Assembly: GCF_040412425.1 (NCBI RefSeq)
Contig: NC_089743.1
Coordinates: 83,262,471-83,326,470 of the forward strand
Length of the DNA stretch: 64,000 bases
Reading direction: 5' to 3'
Origin: Macrobrachium rosenbergii
Lineage: Eukaryota > Arthropoda > Malacostraca > Decapoda > Palaemonidae
The translations under genes and the position numbers were made by a program. The notes below the pieces were generated by a model, which worked only from the letters and a program-made list of their open reading frames with translations, was not told where the DNA came from and made no database searches. Position 1 is the stretch's first letter, and each line of letters begins with the position of its first letter. Below are positions 15,901-28,694 of the stretch, piece by piece.

Positions 15901-15937
<37 letters not shown>
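15901..15937. repeat. (AT)n microsatellite
   Basis: A pure AT run. T20 at about 15703-15722 and A18 at about 16061-16078 lie on either side. Confidence 0.97.
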
Positions 15938-15941
<4 letters not shown>

Positions 15942-16461
15942 TTAAAATGTTTATGTATCGAATATTAAATACCCACTTAATTTGAATTCACTTACCTTGG
16001 GAATACATTATACCCATCGAAATATATATATAAGTGACTCTCCCCTCCCTCTCTCTCCAAAAAAAAAAAAAAAAAAAGGGGGCGCATTAAGAAACACAAG
16101 GGAAATGAGCGCGTGGCGGAGTCCGCATCTTCAGACATGAGTATCAGATTACCCATTAGAATACCAGGGAGAACAAAACATCCACGGAGGCAATAGCCGA
16201 GGAGAGAATCATAAGGCCCGATTATCAGTGCCAATTATGACAGGGAGTCAAGAGCACAGCTTGTTATAAGACAATCATCCGTTCATTTAACGGTACACAA
16301 TAACGTCTACACAAAGGGTAGGCAGACGATGATATTGCCAAGCGTTCAAAATGGTTCTGCACGAATATACAACCATTAAAACAATACTCGTTAAATAAAA
16401 TAGCAAACTAAAATCTTTTCCTTTCGTTCGGATAACGCTTATATTCTCATAAAAGAGCACA

Positions 16462-16462
<1 letters not shown>

Positions 16463-16498
<36 letters not shown>
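16463..16498. repeat. (GA)18 microsatellite
   Basis: A pure GA run ending in AAACTAG. Confidence 0.97.
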
Positions 16499-16501
<3 letters not shown>

Positions 16502-18989
16502 TAGTTTCAGTTACTCATCAGGATGCAACCAAGATCTTTCAAAACGCCGTCAATCACTTGGTGCCCCTTCATTCACAATAAAAATAAAAGCGAGAAAATA
16601 GCCAAGCTTTATTCCCCCGAGAGAATTTTGCGCAATAATTTTCGTGTTGTCAACATCCGCGTGAAACTCCCCGGCATCTCCAGCTGATCTTCGGTTTCAT
16701 GCGACCACACTCTCTGCCACTTGAATCTCACACTGAAAAAGCCGCAGTATCAGAGAGGATTCCTCACCCCTCCGGCTCCAGTGTCGGCTGGAACTCATAT
16801 ATCCTACTCACGTTCACAAGAACATGCTCATTAGTTTTTATTGCTAAGGTATTTCAGTTCCCTTCACGCGAACCAGTTTTCAGTCACCCTTTCCAAACTT
16901 TAAAGTCTCGGTCCCGAACACAGTAGTATGAAATAAGTCTTTCGGCAACACGTTAAAAGCATGAGAATTAATGACACCATGTAACTGAAAATAATGTGAA
17001 ATATGAAAATTACTCAAACGCTATATCTAGATGCATTACACCATTCATTATTAATTAATCTTACAGATGACACACATTCAAAGTAGTACATCTTAAATAA
17101 TCTTTGTAATAAGCCAACAATAAATGCATTTTCTGAAATTTGGGAAGAGATTTCTAGACCTGAAAACTATAATGCATTCCAGTATTCGCAAACCGGCCCA
17201 CGAGACAACTGTCAAGAAAGACCACAACTCGCAAAACTTATTTAGTTCCTTTTTCAAGTGTAAGCATTACGGTTTAAACCAATCTCGTGTGACAAGATGT
17301 TTTTTTCTTAAAATGATCCCACATAAAAAAAGCAAAGAAACAGCAAGGTTGGTATATGAAGAAATAAACAACGTATGGGTATGGAGAATGACGTCATTTT
17401 AAATCTTCAAAAAGCAAAATACGCACCCACAGTCTAAGACAAAAAGCGCGTCTAGAATAATGAACGACTTTATATCTACCAGGGGACAAAAATGTCAAAT
17501 TGAAACGGCTCCTTAAAAGAGAATATACCCTTTAACGACCAGAGACAATGTAAACAGATCGTAAACGTGAATTTCCCGAGGCGCACCTAGAAAAGTTCAA
17601 GTCACCAGGGTCATTAGTTACCTGAAAAACATTCAACAGTTAATGAGAGGAACGAAAACACCGACGTCGCCGATGCGAGTCAGGGTGGTTCAAGGGCATT
17701 TTCCACCTTGGACGGAGCAGGTAACGTTTCAAAAGTGCTTCCTTCTATGATGGGAGATCTTCTATGTGCACATGCAGCATATACACGCAGATATATTTAC
17801 ACTGGTATATCAAACAATGCTCTCTGATGCTCTCTGGCAATAAGATCAGCCATTTTAAACAAGACAAAAGAGTCTCATGATTAAGGCAAAATTAAAGCAC
17901 TAAGGCTACCGTGAAGTATCATATCAAGAAGATTTCATAACACATGGTATTAAATACATCATATTTTATAAACGCAAGAAACAAAACTATGCGTCCGCTG
18001 AGCACGATCCTTTAAGGAAAACTAAAGTCCAAAAATACGTACGATTCTCTTGCCCCCAAATCATGATGTACCAAAAGAACCTGTTTTACCACTAAGTGAG
18101 AGAGAGAGAGAGATGAGGAAAAAAAAATTGTGAACCATTAATAAACAATACAACTGCCTAGGAGCTCAGCCTAAGGCCCTCTGGATTTACAAAGCAATAA
18201 CGCTTAGCTCCATTTTTATGGTCGATAAGTTCTAAAACGCCATACCCAAATCCATACACATGCCGACTCTCATAGCTTTATCCCCGTTCACCAGCAAACA
18301 CCCTCAAGTCAATCCTGAGATTATTAAAAGATGGAGAAATGATTCTATCGACTACACTGGTTTATCCGAGTGGATAACAAAAAGATTAGACCGCTAATCT
18401 CGGCATTCAAGTGTTATTTCAGTAAAGGCTTCTGTTGTCTAAACTGCCGCTGAGAACAAGAAGCTGTACATAAAAGGCACACGATGTTGTGCAAGAAAAA
18501 CGGACTAGCCGGACTAGGAAACTTCAAAGTTGTTATATACGTTCTAAAACTTCACCAGTGGCATTGAATAGTAATGAAAGAATAATCAAACAGGACTAGA
18601 AGAAATAATCCTCCCAGTAAGGAAGACCAAGGCGAATAAAAGCAATGCAGAAAAATAAAATCCTAAAATTTGATAAAATTTAAGGAAAAATTAGATAGAA
18701 AAGAAAAACAAATCCCTAAACTTTAAAAGTTACATTTCAAGGAAGAACACACTAAAGAAAATAGAAGTCTAAAGAAAATAGAAGAGAATAAAAAAAAGAT
18801 CCACTGGGATCAGCGCTGACTAAAAAAATCACAAGAGAGTCGAGGGGAAAGGGAAACAGAGAGGAAACGGATATGAGGAAAAAGGAGGGTAGCAAATCAG
18901 CGAGAGCAAAAAAAAAAAGGGGGGGGGGCTGTGTCTGACTCCCCTCACCCGAGCAGGAACCATGACTGACATCGACGAAGGATAAAGAC
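16499..18989. other. Non-coding, no gene seen
   Basis: Unique AT-rich intron-like sequence. Nothing recognised. Confidence 0.6.

Positions 18990-19023
<34 letters not shown>
18990..19023. repeat. (GA)n microsatellite
   Basis: A GA run with one GG interruption. Confidence 0.96.
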
Positions 19024-19766
19024 CGGCGAAGCGCTGATTATCCCATTTCACGGTCCGATTCACTAAAAGTGATTTTTACGAGTAATGCAGGATCCTTCTC
19101 CCGGTTATCCTGGAGGCATGATTAATTGTCGCAAGACGAAAGAAGCTTTAGATATTTAACAGACTGTAATTATATTTAGGATCATTATTCTTCACTAGGC
19201 TTCAATTTTTTTTAGAATCAATAACCGAACTTCTCTCTTCTTTTTCTTGTTTCATCTCCTTTTCTCTGTCATTTTTTATTGTACGTAGTTTCACGGACAC
19301 TAAAAAACTTCCTTCGTTTACGTAAAATTTGGGAACATATAAAACTTCAACGAAGCTGTTTAAATGTCCCAAACCAAAAACTCGAAGGCAAAAATAAATA
19401 AATGAAATAAAATAAAAAAAGACACTTTCCATCCTTAAACTACTCGAGTCAAACTGAGCTTATATCTAGGATAAAATTACTGGAGTCGGTCTGTTTTGTG
19501 GTCAGTTTGCTAAAAGAAGAAAAATAACGGATCACGCAGTAACCACAAAGGAAGGAGAACGCCTCAACAGACCATGTCAAGCAAGATCGGGCAGGCGACT
19601 TATCAGGTGACAGAACTTGATCGTACACGTGTTGTACGCGTGGACGTGGACAGACAAGCCCCCTCCCCCTCACTCTTTTCTGAATAATATCCATTAATAT
19701 TCATAATAATAATTAATAATAATGTGGTTTCCTTTCCTAGTAATGACTATATATTTTTTGATCGAT

Positions 19767-20045
19767 CTGAATCTTCATGTAACCGTATTTTCGATTTTTT
19801 TTAAATAAAGATAACTTTAATCTTCAAGTAACCGTATTTTAGAAATTTTTAAATAAAGACAACTTTGAATCTCCACGTAACCGTATTTTAGAAATTTTTA
19901 AATAAAGACAACTTTAATCTCCACGTAACCGTATTTTCGAAATTTTTAAATAAAGACAACTTTAATCTTCAAGTAACCGTATTTTCGAAATTTTTATATA
20001 AAGAAAACTTTAATCTTCAAGTAACCGTATTTTCGAAATTTTTAA
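19767..20045. repeat. 48-bp minisatellite, about six copies
   Basis: Tandem units carry the shared words AAGTAACCGTATTTTCGAAA and TTTTTAAATAAAGACAACTT. The period is 48 bp, with substitutions between units (CTTCAAG/CTCCACG, TTTTCG/TTTTAG). The array is interrupted by SINE copy B1 at 20046-20311 and resumes as a remnant at 20312-20343, about 20 bp from the exon donor. Confidence 0.85.
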
Positions 20046-20311
20046 GGTAGGTATACTTTAGTTTAACCAGACCACTGAGCTGATTAACAGCTCTTCTAGG
20101 GCTGGCGAAGGATTGATTTGTTTACGTGGCTAGAACCAACTGCTTACTAACATGGGACCTACAAGCATTGTGGAATCCGAACCACATTATACCGAAAAAT
20201 GAATTTCTATCGCAGAAATAAACTCCTCTTATTCTTCATTGGGCGGTCGAATTCGAACTCGCGGCCAGCATAGTGCTAGCTGAGAACGGAACCCACCCTC
20301 CAACGAGGAAC
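20046..20311 (-). mobile_element. tRNA-derived SINE, family B, copy 1
   Basis: About 266 bp matching copies B2 (46085-46361) and B3 (53368-53640) along the whole length. Shared words include GAGCTGATTAACAGC, GGGCTGGC and GAATCCGAACCA. The tRNA-like head is at the high-coordinate end and carries a Pol III B-box-like GAGTTCGAATTCGACC on the minus strand. The tail end reads GGTTAAACTAAAGTATACC. It is flanked by TTCGAAATTTTTAA and TTCGAAATTTTCAA, a 14-bp target-site duplication with one mismatch. It has no coding capacity and would depend on a LINE for movement. Confidence 0.85.
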
Positions 20312-20343
20312 TTCGAAATTTTCAAATAAAGACAACTTTAAAG
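20312..20343. repeat. Remnant of the 48-bp minisatellite beyond the SINE
   Basis: It begins TTCGAAATTTTCAAATAAAG and continues with ACAACTTTAA, matching the minisatellite unit. Its first 14 bases are also the right-hand target-site duplication of SINE copy B1. It shows the SINE landed inside the tandem array. Confidence 0.8.
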
Positions 20344-20356
20344 ACCGGACACCCAG

Positions 20357-20362
20357 ACCTAC
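20357..20362 (-). other. Splice donor of the KASH-type exon
   Basis: AAG is followed by GTAGGT on the minus strand, close to the consensus donor. The SINE and minisatellite remnants begin about 20 bases further into the intron. Confidence 0.75.
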
Positions 20363-20807
20363 CTTGAAATTAGCGATGACACCCTCCAGGTAGTAGTGCC
20401 ACTCGAGCGAGCGAAGGTATATTTGATGCCAGCGTTTCTCCAAGCTCCGAGCCTTCCTCGGGATGTTGCTGCTTTCTTTTGTGCTGTTCCGGTTGGCGCC
20501 GCTGTTGGCGTTGGTGGCCGAAGAAGCCGCGGTACTGTTGGTGTTGGAATCTGCGTTCTGGTTGTTGTTTGGTGGTGGTGGAGGGTTCAAGTGAAGATGA
20601 TGATGATACTGGAGAGGTGGTGTTGTTGGTGTTGGAGTTGGTTTCAGGAGTGTCTTGAAGAGGAGCTTTTGGGTCTGTTGTGGGTTGGTCTTCTGACGGA
20701 GGATCCTGTGCTTGGTTGGATGCACCTGTAGCAGCTGCTATGCGTTCGTATTGTCGCAATACGCTCTTTAACACTGGACCATGTGCCTCGATGTCTTTCA
20801 GCAGGAT
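20363..20807 (-). CDS. Internal exon of a KASH/nesprin-type spectrin-repeat protein, with a +1 shift inside
   Basis: Seen: reading on the minus strand, a pyrimidine-rich acceptor ending CCCCCCAG is followed by an open frame beginning ILLKDIEAHGPVLKSVLRQY. About 25 residues of helix lead into a Ser/Thr/Asn/Gln/Pro-rich stretch. A second frame then carries SLEKRWHQIYLRSLEWHYYL and VIANFK, ending exactly at a donor, AAG|GTAGGT. The exon is 445 bp, one more than a multiple of three. The N-terminal helix and the RW..LRSLEW helix lie in frames offset by one base, with the shift most likely at about 20560-20590 in a CCA/CAA-rich run. Known: the pattern of a DIEAHG helix, then L..RWH...LR.LEW, is typical of spectrin-like repeats in Klarsicht/Msp300/nesprin proteins, which link nuclei to the cytoskeleton through the outer nuclear membrane. 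Inferred: this is one exon of a long minus-strand gene whose other exons I cannot locate here. Family assignment is from memory; another spectrin-repeat protein is possible. It could be a functional exon with a sequence error or a decayed one. Confidence 0.7.
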
Positions 20808-20828
20808 CTGGGGGGAGAACGAAAACAA
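20808..20828 (-). other. Splice acceptor of the KASH-type exon
   Basis: On the minus strand the exon is preceded by a T/C-rich tract (TTTTCGTTCTCCCCCCAG) ending in CAG. This is a strong arthropod-style 3' splice site and marks the exon boundary just upstream of the ILLKDIEAHG codons. Confidence 0.75.
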
Positions 20829-21951
20829 ATATCAATGGCAATCACAAATTAGATAGTTCTCGTAATCTAATAACTACTTTATCTCTAATGGTCAATGATA
20901 CGTTCAAAGTATACGATCAAGGACTCTGCCTACGCACCGATAACAACGTCATTATTCATCTAAATAAAAATGTTTCGTCACTTCCGTCGATTTGAAATGA
21001 CTCCAACTGCCTTAAACATTTCCGGCTAACCCGGTAGGTGTGGAACCGGGTCCAGGTGAACTTCACACCACTAACTCTGATTGAGTCACCCTTATTCCCA
21101 CCTGTCCACACGCTTAAAACCAAGCAGCATTTCAATTTGGTAACAGCCTCCACATTCAAAAATCTTAAAAACTTAATCGATATACAGTAGGTGTAGATAG
21201 TTCCTCATTAGAAAATAAGGCTAAGAATGTAATAGAATAAGATGCCATTATGGGTGAAGGATTTTAATGATACTGGTTCACTAAAAAATGTAATAAATTA
21301 TGGCTATAATACAGTGTACATCTGGCACGACGCCGACAAGACTTTCGACGCAACAACCAAACGAGTCGCTTCTCTGACATTCATGCAAATAAGGAGAAAT
21401 GAAGTCCAAGGACAAACTCTTGATTCAACAGTACCCAGTCCCCTCAAACGACGATGTGGATTTAAAAACGGGACAACGAATAAATATTATCAGTATGCGA
21501 AAGAAATTTCTCAAAGATATGTCATTCGACACAAAGGTAACTGAATTTCGACATTCATGATCCATTCCATCTCACGTGACTGAATATAACAAAGTTCAGC
21601 TTAAATCTACCGACTTGAACAGTGAAGTAAAGAACACAACATTTACTTCTTAATGTTGCAACGAGGAACCAAGACATATACATTTCAAATCGTGTCACAA
21701 GCGATATATTCTACAAACTACTTCTGCAACAGGTTCGAAACAGACCACAGGTCCCCAACAAGACATTTCGCATCACTCAATTACGGATGACAAGGATCTA
21801 AGAACTGCTGAGTTTGGTTATTGATAAGCTATTTGATAGCAGTTCCTTTTACAGCATTACATCTCTTTGTTTCTGTTTCATGCTAAAAAATCGTGATTTG
21901 TGGTGTGAGGAATTTTTACTCAATAACCTAATTCAATTTTCTACTCAATAA

Positions 21952-21952
<1 letters not shown>

Positions 21953-22017
<65 letters not shown>

Positions 22018-22051
22018 CAGAGAGAGCGAGAGAGAGAGAGAAGAGAGAGAT
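21953..22051. repeat. Compound (TA)n(GA)n array
   Basis: TA at 21953-21986, then an imperfect GA tract to about 22050 broken by GGCAGAGAG and GCGAG. Confidence 0.97.
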
Positions 22052-22322
22052 CATTGCAATTACACAAGAAACTGTCAACCAAATGTAAAAGAAACTGTAC
22101 CATAATCACGAAGTAATACGAGACACTTTCACTGTAAGGGACGGCTGCCAAACATACCTATTATTCGATTTAGTAACTTGAAAAAGAATGAAAAGAAGAA
22201 AATCAAATCGAACCTTCCTCGTCTCCCATTATTCTTGAAGCGTCGTTATCTATACCTTCACTTCATCTAAAATTAATAACTTCCACTGCCTGGGGCATCA
22301 GCCCTCAATCTTAAGCTGTTGC

Positions 22323-22325
<3 letters not shown>

Positions 22326-22379
<54 letters not shown>
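22326..22379. repeat. (GA)27 microsatellite
   Basis: A pure GA run. Confidence 0.98.
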
Positions 22380-22383
<4 letters not shown>

Positions 22384-23822
22384 ACTTCATTCCATACCAT
22401 GGGGAATTTGACAAGGATCTGTCTGAATTGGATAACAAACTAGCAAAATAGGGGCAAATCCAATAAACCCCAATTAAGACCCTCCACCTAATTCCAATTA
22501 CGGTGGTGGGGGAAAAAGTGTCCTCACTTCCTCAACCAATCCCACAGGGAAATCCTGAAGAACTTTAGGACACAAAATGCATACTATAAGCAATGACACC
22601 CCGGAAGCTTCGGTGGAATGAAACCTAAATGGAAATGTGAAGTACCTACATAATGTTGCTACAAAGTCACTTTTGTTTAATTGACATTTAAAGAAAAACG
22701 AGAGAATCTTCTACGAGCACGTTATACCAATAGTAAACTCCATAATATTATCCAACATGAAACAACGAGTTACCTTTTCCTTGAACATTATCTGGAAAAC
22801 AACGTCCGTGATTAAATCACTCCACACCGACCTTACAGGTGTATGACATCAGTAAACAGGAAACAATAAATTAGAGCTCTAATTAACACCTAATAAAGAA
22901 GTACCTTAACGTTCAAATACCAGATGACTCTCTCCTTAGAAGATGGGAAGATGGACCTTGGGATTCGTACCGTACTGACTAGAGGTGTATTGCCGTGAAC
23001 TACAAAATTACTTGTATTCATAGGCTATGAAATTGGATACAAGACCCCTTTAGATGAGACGTTCATCTTAAAATAGTTATATTTGACAACGCGGCATGGT
23101 ACAGTGACGCAATCCTACAAGTCTTAACAATCTTGAACCCATCACAACAGGATACAACCGGATTATCCTCCAGGCAAAGTCAACACGACACGAGAGCAGA
23201 CACGGTCTCTTCATCAGACGTCTGAATCATGACCAACATCTTTTTTAAGGAGTCTTCCTCTACTTTCTTATTTTTTTTACCTGTATCTCCTGAAATAGCA
23301 ATTATTCTCATGTGTGCCACATCTTCAAGTTGGATAATCTTTAGATTACGAACAAATATCAACATAATTTGTTGCTAAGTTTCAAAAATTCACCGTGTCC
23401 AAAGAATAATCTACTTATAAGACATGCATACCCCCAACTGTCAAATTTCACTTTTAATTAAAACTATTATAATGACCTAGACTTTTCTCTGCTCACATAG
23501 GCTACAATTATTTTTAAAAGCACATTCTTAATATTTCTTAAGATCTACAAGAAGAGGAAACCTCTTCAAAGGACGACCTTCCAATCTAAGGAAATGGATG
23601 ACTAGCATATTTAGGAATGTATAAATCTGCTTTGGACAGAAATCCACCGAGGAAAAAAAAAATCGGGGACAAAAACCTCATTAACCGTAAGTATCTCACA
23701 TTAATAGCAAAAAATTATTTCCACTACAAATCACATACACTTCCGCATAGTATTAATAGAACTGAATAGCACGAGCTAGCAAAAATCTAACAACAGCCTT
23801 AGTAATTTTGCAAACTAACCGC

Positions 23823-24005
23823 GAGAGAGAGAGAGAGAGAGAGAGAGCAACTACCAGTACTGGCAGGAATCTAAATTTGTACAAAATACTGTATCATCAC
23901 AATTACCCCTCACTATTACCAGTTTTACCTTGGTCTGCGTGATGGCGGTGGAGTGACTCGACAAAGTGGCCCTATTTGAAGGTTGCCCTCAACAAATAGG
24001 AACAG

Positions 24006-24043
<38 letters not shown>
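23823..24043. repeat. (GA)n and (TC)n facing pair
   Basis: GA at 23823-23847 and TC at 24008-24043, 160 bases apart and complementary, so able to pair as a stem in transcripts. Confidence 0.95.
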
Positions 24044-24048
<5 letters not shown>

Positions 24049-24228
24049 CAGTATTGATCAAAATTCCAAACGCCATTTACATTCCCCTGACCTAGATATT
24101 CAGCTTTGACGAGAATACCAATGATAAAAACAATATAACTGTGTAAAGATGTCTACAAACCAGCTACAGTAAATATACTGTACAGTTAGTACAGGATACC
24201 CCTCTGCCTAACCGCAAGAAGAATAAGC

Positions 24229-24444
24229 ATTGAGAGAGAGATCAAAACAAAAAATTTATTTCCATTATACAGTCAGTTATTCTACATGGTATATTTCGAA
24301 AATATGTACAGCGTCCATTGACTTTAAGATACCAGAGAGAGAGAGAAATTAAAATCTTTATTTCCATTATACAGTGGTTAGTCTACAAGGCATATTTTGA
24401 AAGGATATATAACGTCAATGACTTACAAGATACCATTATTCAGT
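24229..24444. repeat. ~108-bp tandem duplication with GA starts
   Basis: Both units begin with a short GAGAGAGA run, then TTTATTTCCATTATACAGT, then TTCTACATGGTATATTTCGA or its variant, and end near AAGATACCA. They lie at about 24229-24335 and 24336-24444. Confidence 0.8.
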
Positions 24445-27400
24445 ATATTTAAACCCGCCACTGCAGAATAAAGAATGAGCCCCATTAGAAACATCCAAAG
24501 TATCCAGTAACTTCACATGCGTATTTATACAAACACCCTTAAACATTTATATAAAATTACTATAGTTCTTCACCTAACCACACACTATCATCGTATAACT
24601 CATTATTTTAGCCGATTCTGCCCCATCAATCACATGAAAACTACGTCAACGAACATCAAATATTTATCAAGATAACGATTCTCTTACCACACAACCAAAA
24701 TGGCCTAAGTGCAGTAGGCTACCTCTGGAAAAAGAAAACGAAGCTTTCCACAACTGACTAAATACCATTAGGCCAGGGTCAGGAGGTGAAACTTCGTCAC
24801 CAAGCAACTTGGCTTATTATTCTATAATGCAATTCTTTTAGGCTATATATAGGCTATACAAAACGAAGCAGCCAAAGTCTAATGTTAGATGCCTTCAAAT
24901 TAAAATAAAAACTACACGCAAGCACAGCTTATTTTAGTATAAAATAGTCGTTTTTTATAGGTTCATAAACCTAAATATTTGCTAATCAACAGGTAGTCTC
25001 AAAGTGCATAGCCTAAATAGCCTATTCCCGCAAAACAACATTCATGATCTCGTTAACACAGACGCATAAACCCGACAGTAGGAATTGGAAGACAGACTGG
25101 CATTAAAATTCGTAATACGTCCCTCCTCATAAGGGAACTAGTCTAACCACTACCCTCGGGTTTCGCAGCATAAACAAGAATTGTTCTAGAAAGTTGGGGC
25201 AACTGTGTCACAACGGCACCACTTCGAGGTGCTGTTAAAAACGCTCAAGAAAATGAGCAGGCTCTGCACTGCACCATTGTACATTAATCTACAGGTCAAC
25301 GCCTTTCAAAAGATCAGATTTCCCAAGAACTACAAATCACAAGCATCAGAGTGCGATTCACACCCGGTTTTATTATAACACAAAGAAGAATGACTCGAGC
25401 TTCATGGGCTCCCCCCAGTTTCTATGCAAGTCAAGACAGAGAGACCATAAAACGTGTTAGGAGGAATCTTTTTCTGCATATAACGAAATCACATGATGTA
25501 GGTAAGTAGCACGGGGGCATATAACGTTCGTGTCTGATATTATTTCAATTTCTAAAACTCAGCCAATTCAACAACCTCAAAAATTTGTCAAGAGTTGACT
25601 GTCTGCTGTGACGAGTACTGGGAAAAATGTTACTAACTTCGTGTACCATGTAATTTTACGAACTGTGCACTTCTTAGGGAAATGCCATTGAATAAACAAC
25701 TTCATAAGCAAGAATCGAAATAAAGATGCACAGAAATCCCGTAAGAATTCGCTCTGCTGCGTAAGTTATACAGTAATAAAAAAAATTACTTTTTTTCAGT
25801 AGATCTATAGAATTAAACTTAATATTATCCCCCAAATATTCTATCCAAACTATGTAAGTTATCGCTGGTGTCAATGACTTCGCCTTAAAAAGTCATCTGG
25901 ATGTCAAAGAAAATGTATGGATGGGCCATCTCATCAATCACTTCGTTCTCTTTATAGGCCTCTCCTTGATTGCTTGAATTGGCCTACCATAAAACGGGTC
26001 CCTACTAATACACTTCTATTTCACGCCCCTTGATCACGCACGCTAAAGGCATCGTAAGCCGTTAAATGAAAAGGCAACTACTTTGTCGTTAGTATCATTC
26101 TTAAAAAATTATTACGACGTAAATGTTGAATACCACACACAATTTATAGAAATGTGTAGGCCTAATCCTCCTACAATTACTAAAGCGGCTCAAGATTGTT
26201 TTCAATAACTAAAAAATCGAATAATGCTCTAAACAAATGGCCATTGCATTCACAGTGCTAATGAAAATGCTCATACTCAATAAAGGAATGCAAAAATAGC
26301 TCGAACTGGACTCAGAGCAACCACAAGAACGCACTAACTGCGCTCGTCCACAAAAATATTTGGTAAAGTAACTTCCTGAAAGTTTCGCAAATTATTTACG
26401 AAGAGCTGGTCTTTCGCTCCCTTAATCAATCAAATCTCAAATAAGGAGCCAGGTTTTATGACATCGCAATAAGCAGCTACTACTGCGACGAATGAGAGAT
26501 GGATGTATTTTTTTTACCGATAGTATAAACATCGATATGAATCAACTGGACTGATATAACATCATGTACACGAACCCAACAGTCGAAAACAAACACAAGG
26601 CATCGCCTTCATTGTTTTCCTTCCCGCAAATACAGCCAAGGTAGAGAATACATAAACACATCGACATGTCTTTAGAATTCCGCGACCTTGTCCAAGCGGT
26701 CTTCTCAGATTCAGTGGGCCCTGTGAAGAATCCTAGTGTCCGTCTGTCTGGGAGCGCGGATCTTAGGTGCATGCTTGTCTAGGCCTAAAACCTCCACAGT
26801 CTTTAGCCCATTTGGCCATCACCCCTTTATTTGGGGACTCTCTACTAGCCGCTATATAAATCATTCAGGCTTCTTACGAGATCAGAATTATGCATAAGAT
26901 GACTTGCGCCCCGAGCCAACCTGGAAGATTCAATTACAGACGGCCGTTCTTTTTTCCTCCGAGCAGAGAATCGCTACAGGCGAAGCACATGGGGCCAAAA
27001 ACAAAAGGAATACTTTTCCTTTCAATAAACGTCTGAGCACAGGTGTTGGGCTGCCTAGCAAATTATCATAGAAAAATCAGTCCGGGACACCATTTATAAC
27101 ACTGCTACGGATGTAGCCTATTAAGTTACTGTCACACTTCAGAAAAGCTTAAAAATCAAAAAGCAACTTCACCTGACAATTCATTGTACAACCAGCTTAT
27201 CCTATGGGCAAATTGGCCAAATATTGCAAACTAATCTGACACATTTATGCATGTTGCAAAACCCTTATAAAACTTACGAAATTACAGTACTTATTTGTCT
27301 CTAAGTTTTTAAGCCTAACCTGTTGATTCATAAGAAGTTCAAGGACTGTGGGAAAAATACTATAAGTACCAAACAATATAGTTTGTAAACAACATAAACC

Positions 27401-28547
27401 TTTAGAATGAACGCTGTATTACTAAGAACCATTATATAAAAAATATAACATTTAACTTAAATAGCCTACAATTTACACGGAGAATACCGACGGAAAAGAA
27501 AATGTAAACACTATAGTTACTAAAACCAAACAAAACACACACACACGTACACAAAGAGGTGATCTCATTTGCGAAGGGGTGGATGATGGTGAAAAACACA
27601 CAATGGCACTTTTATAGTCGATGCCCAATGCCCCTGAAGACAAATTTTCTTTCCTTCTCGAGGCTGTTACTGTGCATCAGTGTCAAGTCTGTCATGAAAT
27701 GACCGGAGGGTTACAACCTTGCAAAACAACAAAAGTAAACTTGAGTTGCTGCTTTCTGTGCTGGGCACAGGAGGAAACAACGCGGAAGGTCGACCTGTTA
27801 CAGTAAACTGACATTTCCCTAAATTGGTTTCTCAACCTTGGAATCAACGTAATTCTTAAAAAAAAGAAAAAAAAAGTAGCAGTAGTAGTTTTTGCACCTC
27901 GAGATAATATGCCTTTTTACATCCGCCATGTTGTTGTAAAATGACTTTTAGCCTGCGGTGACATGAAACAAATGGACCCTTTTAATAAAAATAACCGCGA
28001 ATGTGTCACCACTGAAACTGAATAAAATTCCTTCGCTTTAATAGGCATTCCTAGTATAAATATTTTTTTAAAGGAAATACGACAAAAGAAGCCCATTAGT
28101 TTAAGGTTATGATCATCTAAAATCAAAGGAAAAGTTCCAGGCTTTAGACACATTTCTCTCAACGGTTCTCAGAAAGGCCAAATATTTTTATTAACAATGA
28201 CAGAATGCTTAATGCAATCGCTGTAAAATAACTATAAAAATCACTGTGATCCTGACTCAAAATGCCCTTGTAAACTGATTTACAGCTGACGTTCAAGATC
28301 ATAATTAGTTGATATATAACGACCGCAAAGTCATTCGAGGGCCACTTCAACACCTATCTATCTATGGGAAATGATATACACCGACAATAAAAAAGATCCG
28401 AGAAAAGTAAACCTTACAAAAGCTGAACAACCAGAAATAATCCCGATGTTGACTGAATCATATATTATATTCGTTTAGGCTTAATCATCGAGCTTCAATA
28501 ATGAAGATAACAAAGGGGTACCTCAAGAGTAGTGCAAACTATCCCAC

Positions 28548-28549
<2 letters not shown>
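24445..28549. other. Non-coding, microsatellite-poor, TAGGCTA-rich
   Basis: The longest stretch without large microsatellites. Palindromic TAGGCCTA and TAGGCTA words recur (for example near 24715, 24840, 25020 and 26158). No supported exon. Confidence 0.6.

Positions 28550-28608
<59 letters not shown>
28550..28608. repeat. (GA)29 microsatellite
   Basis: A pure GA run followed at once by a 43-bp tandem duplication. Confidence 0.98.
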
Positions 28609-28610
<2 letters not shown>

Positions 28611-28694
28611 AAATCGGAGATAACATAATAAAAGGGCTTTGCTGATATTGCTAAAATCGGAGATAAGATAATAAAGGGCTTTGCTGATACTGCT
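28609..28694. repeat. ~43-bp tandem duplication after a GA array
   Basis: AAAATCGGAGATAA, AGGGCTTTGCTGATA and CTGCTA/TTGCTA occur twice in a row directly after the (GA)n array at 28550-28608. Confidence 0.9.

Noticed and set aside
23180..23365. A minus-strand frame of 61 codons with charged, helix-like composition
   Set aside because: No recognised family, no splice sites at its ends, and short length.
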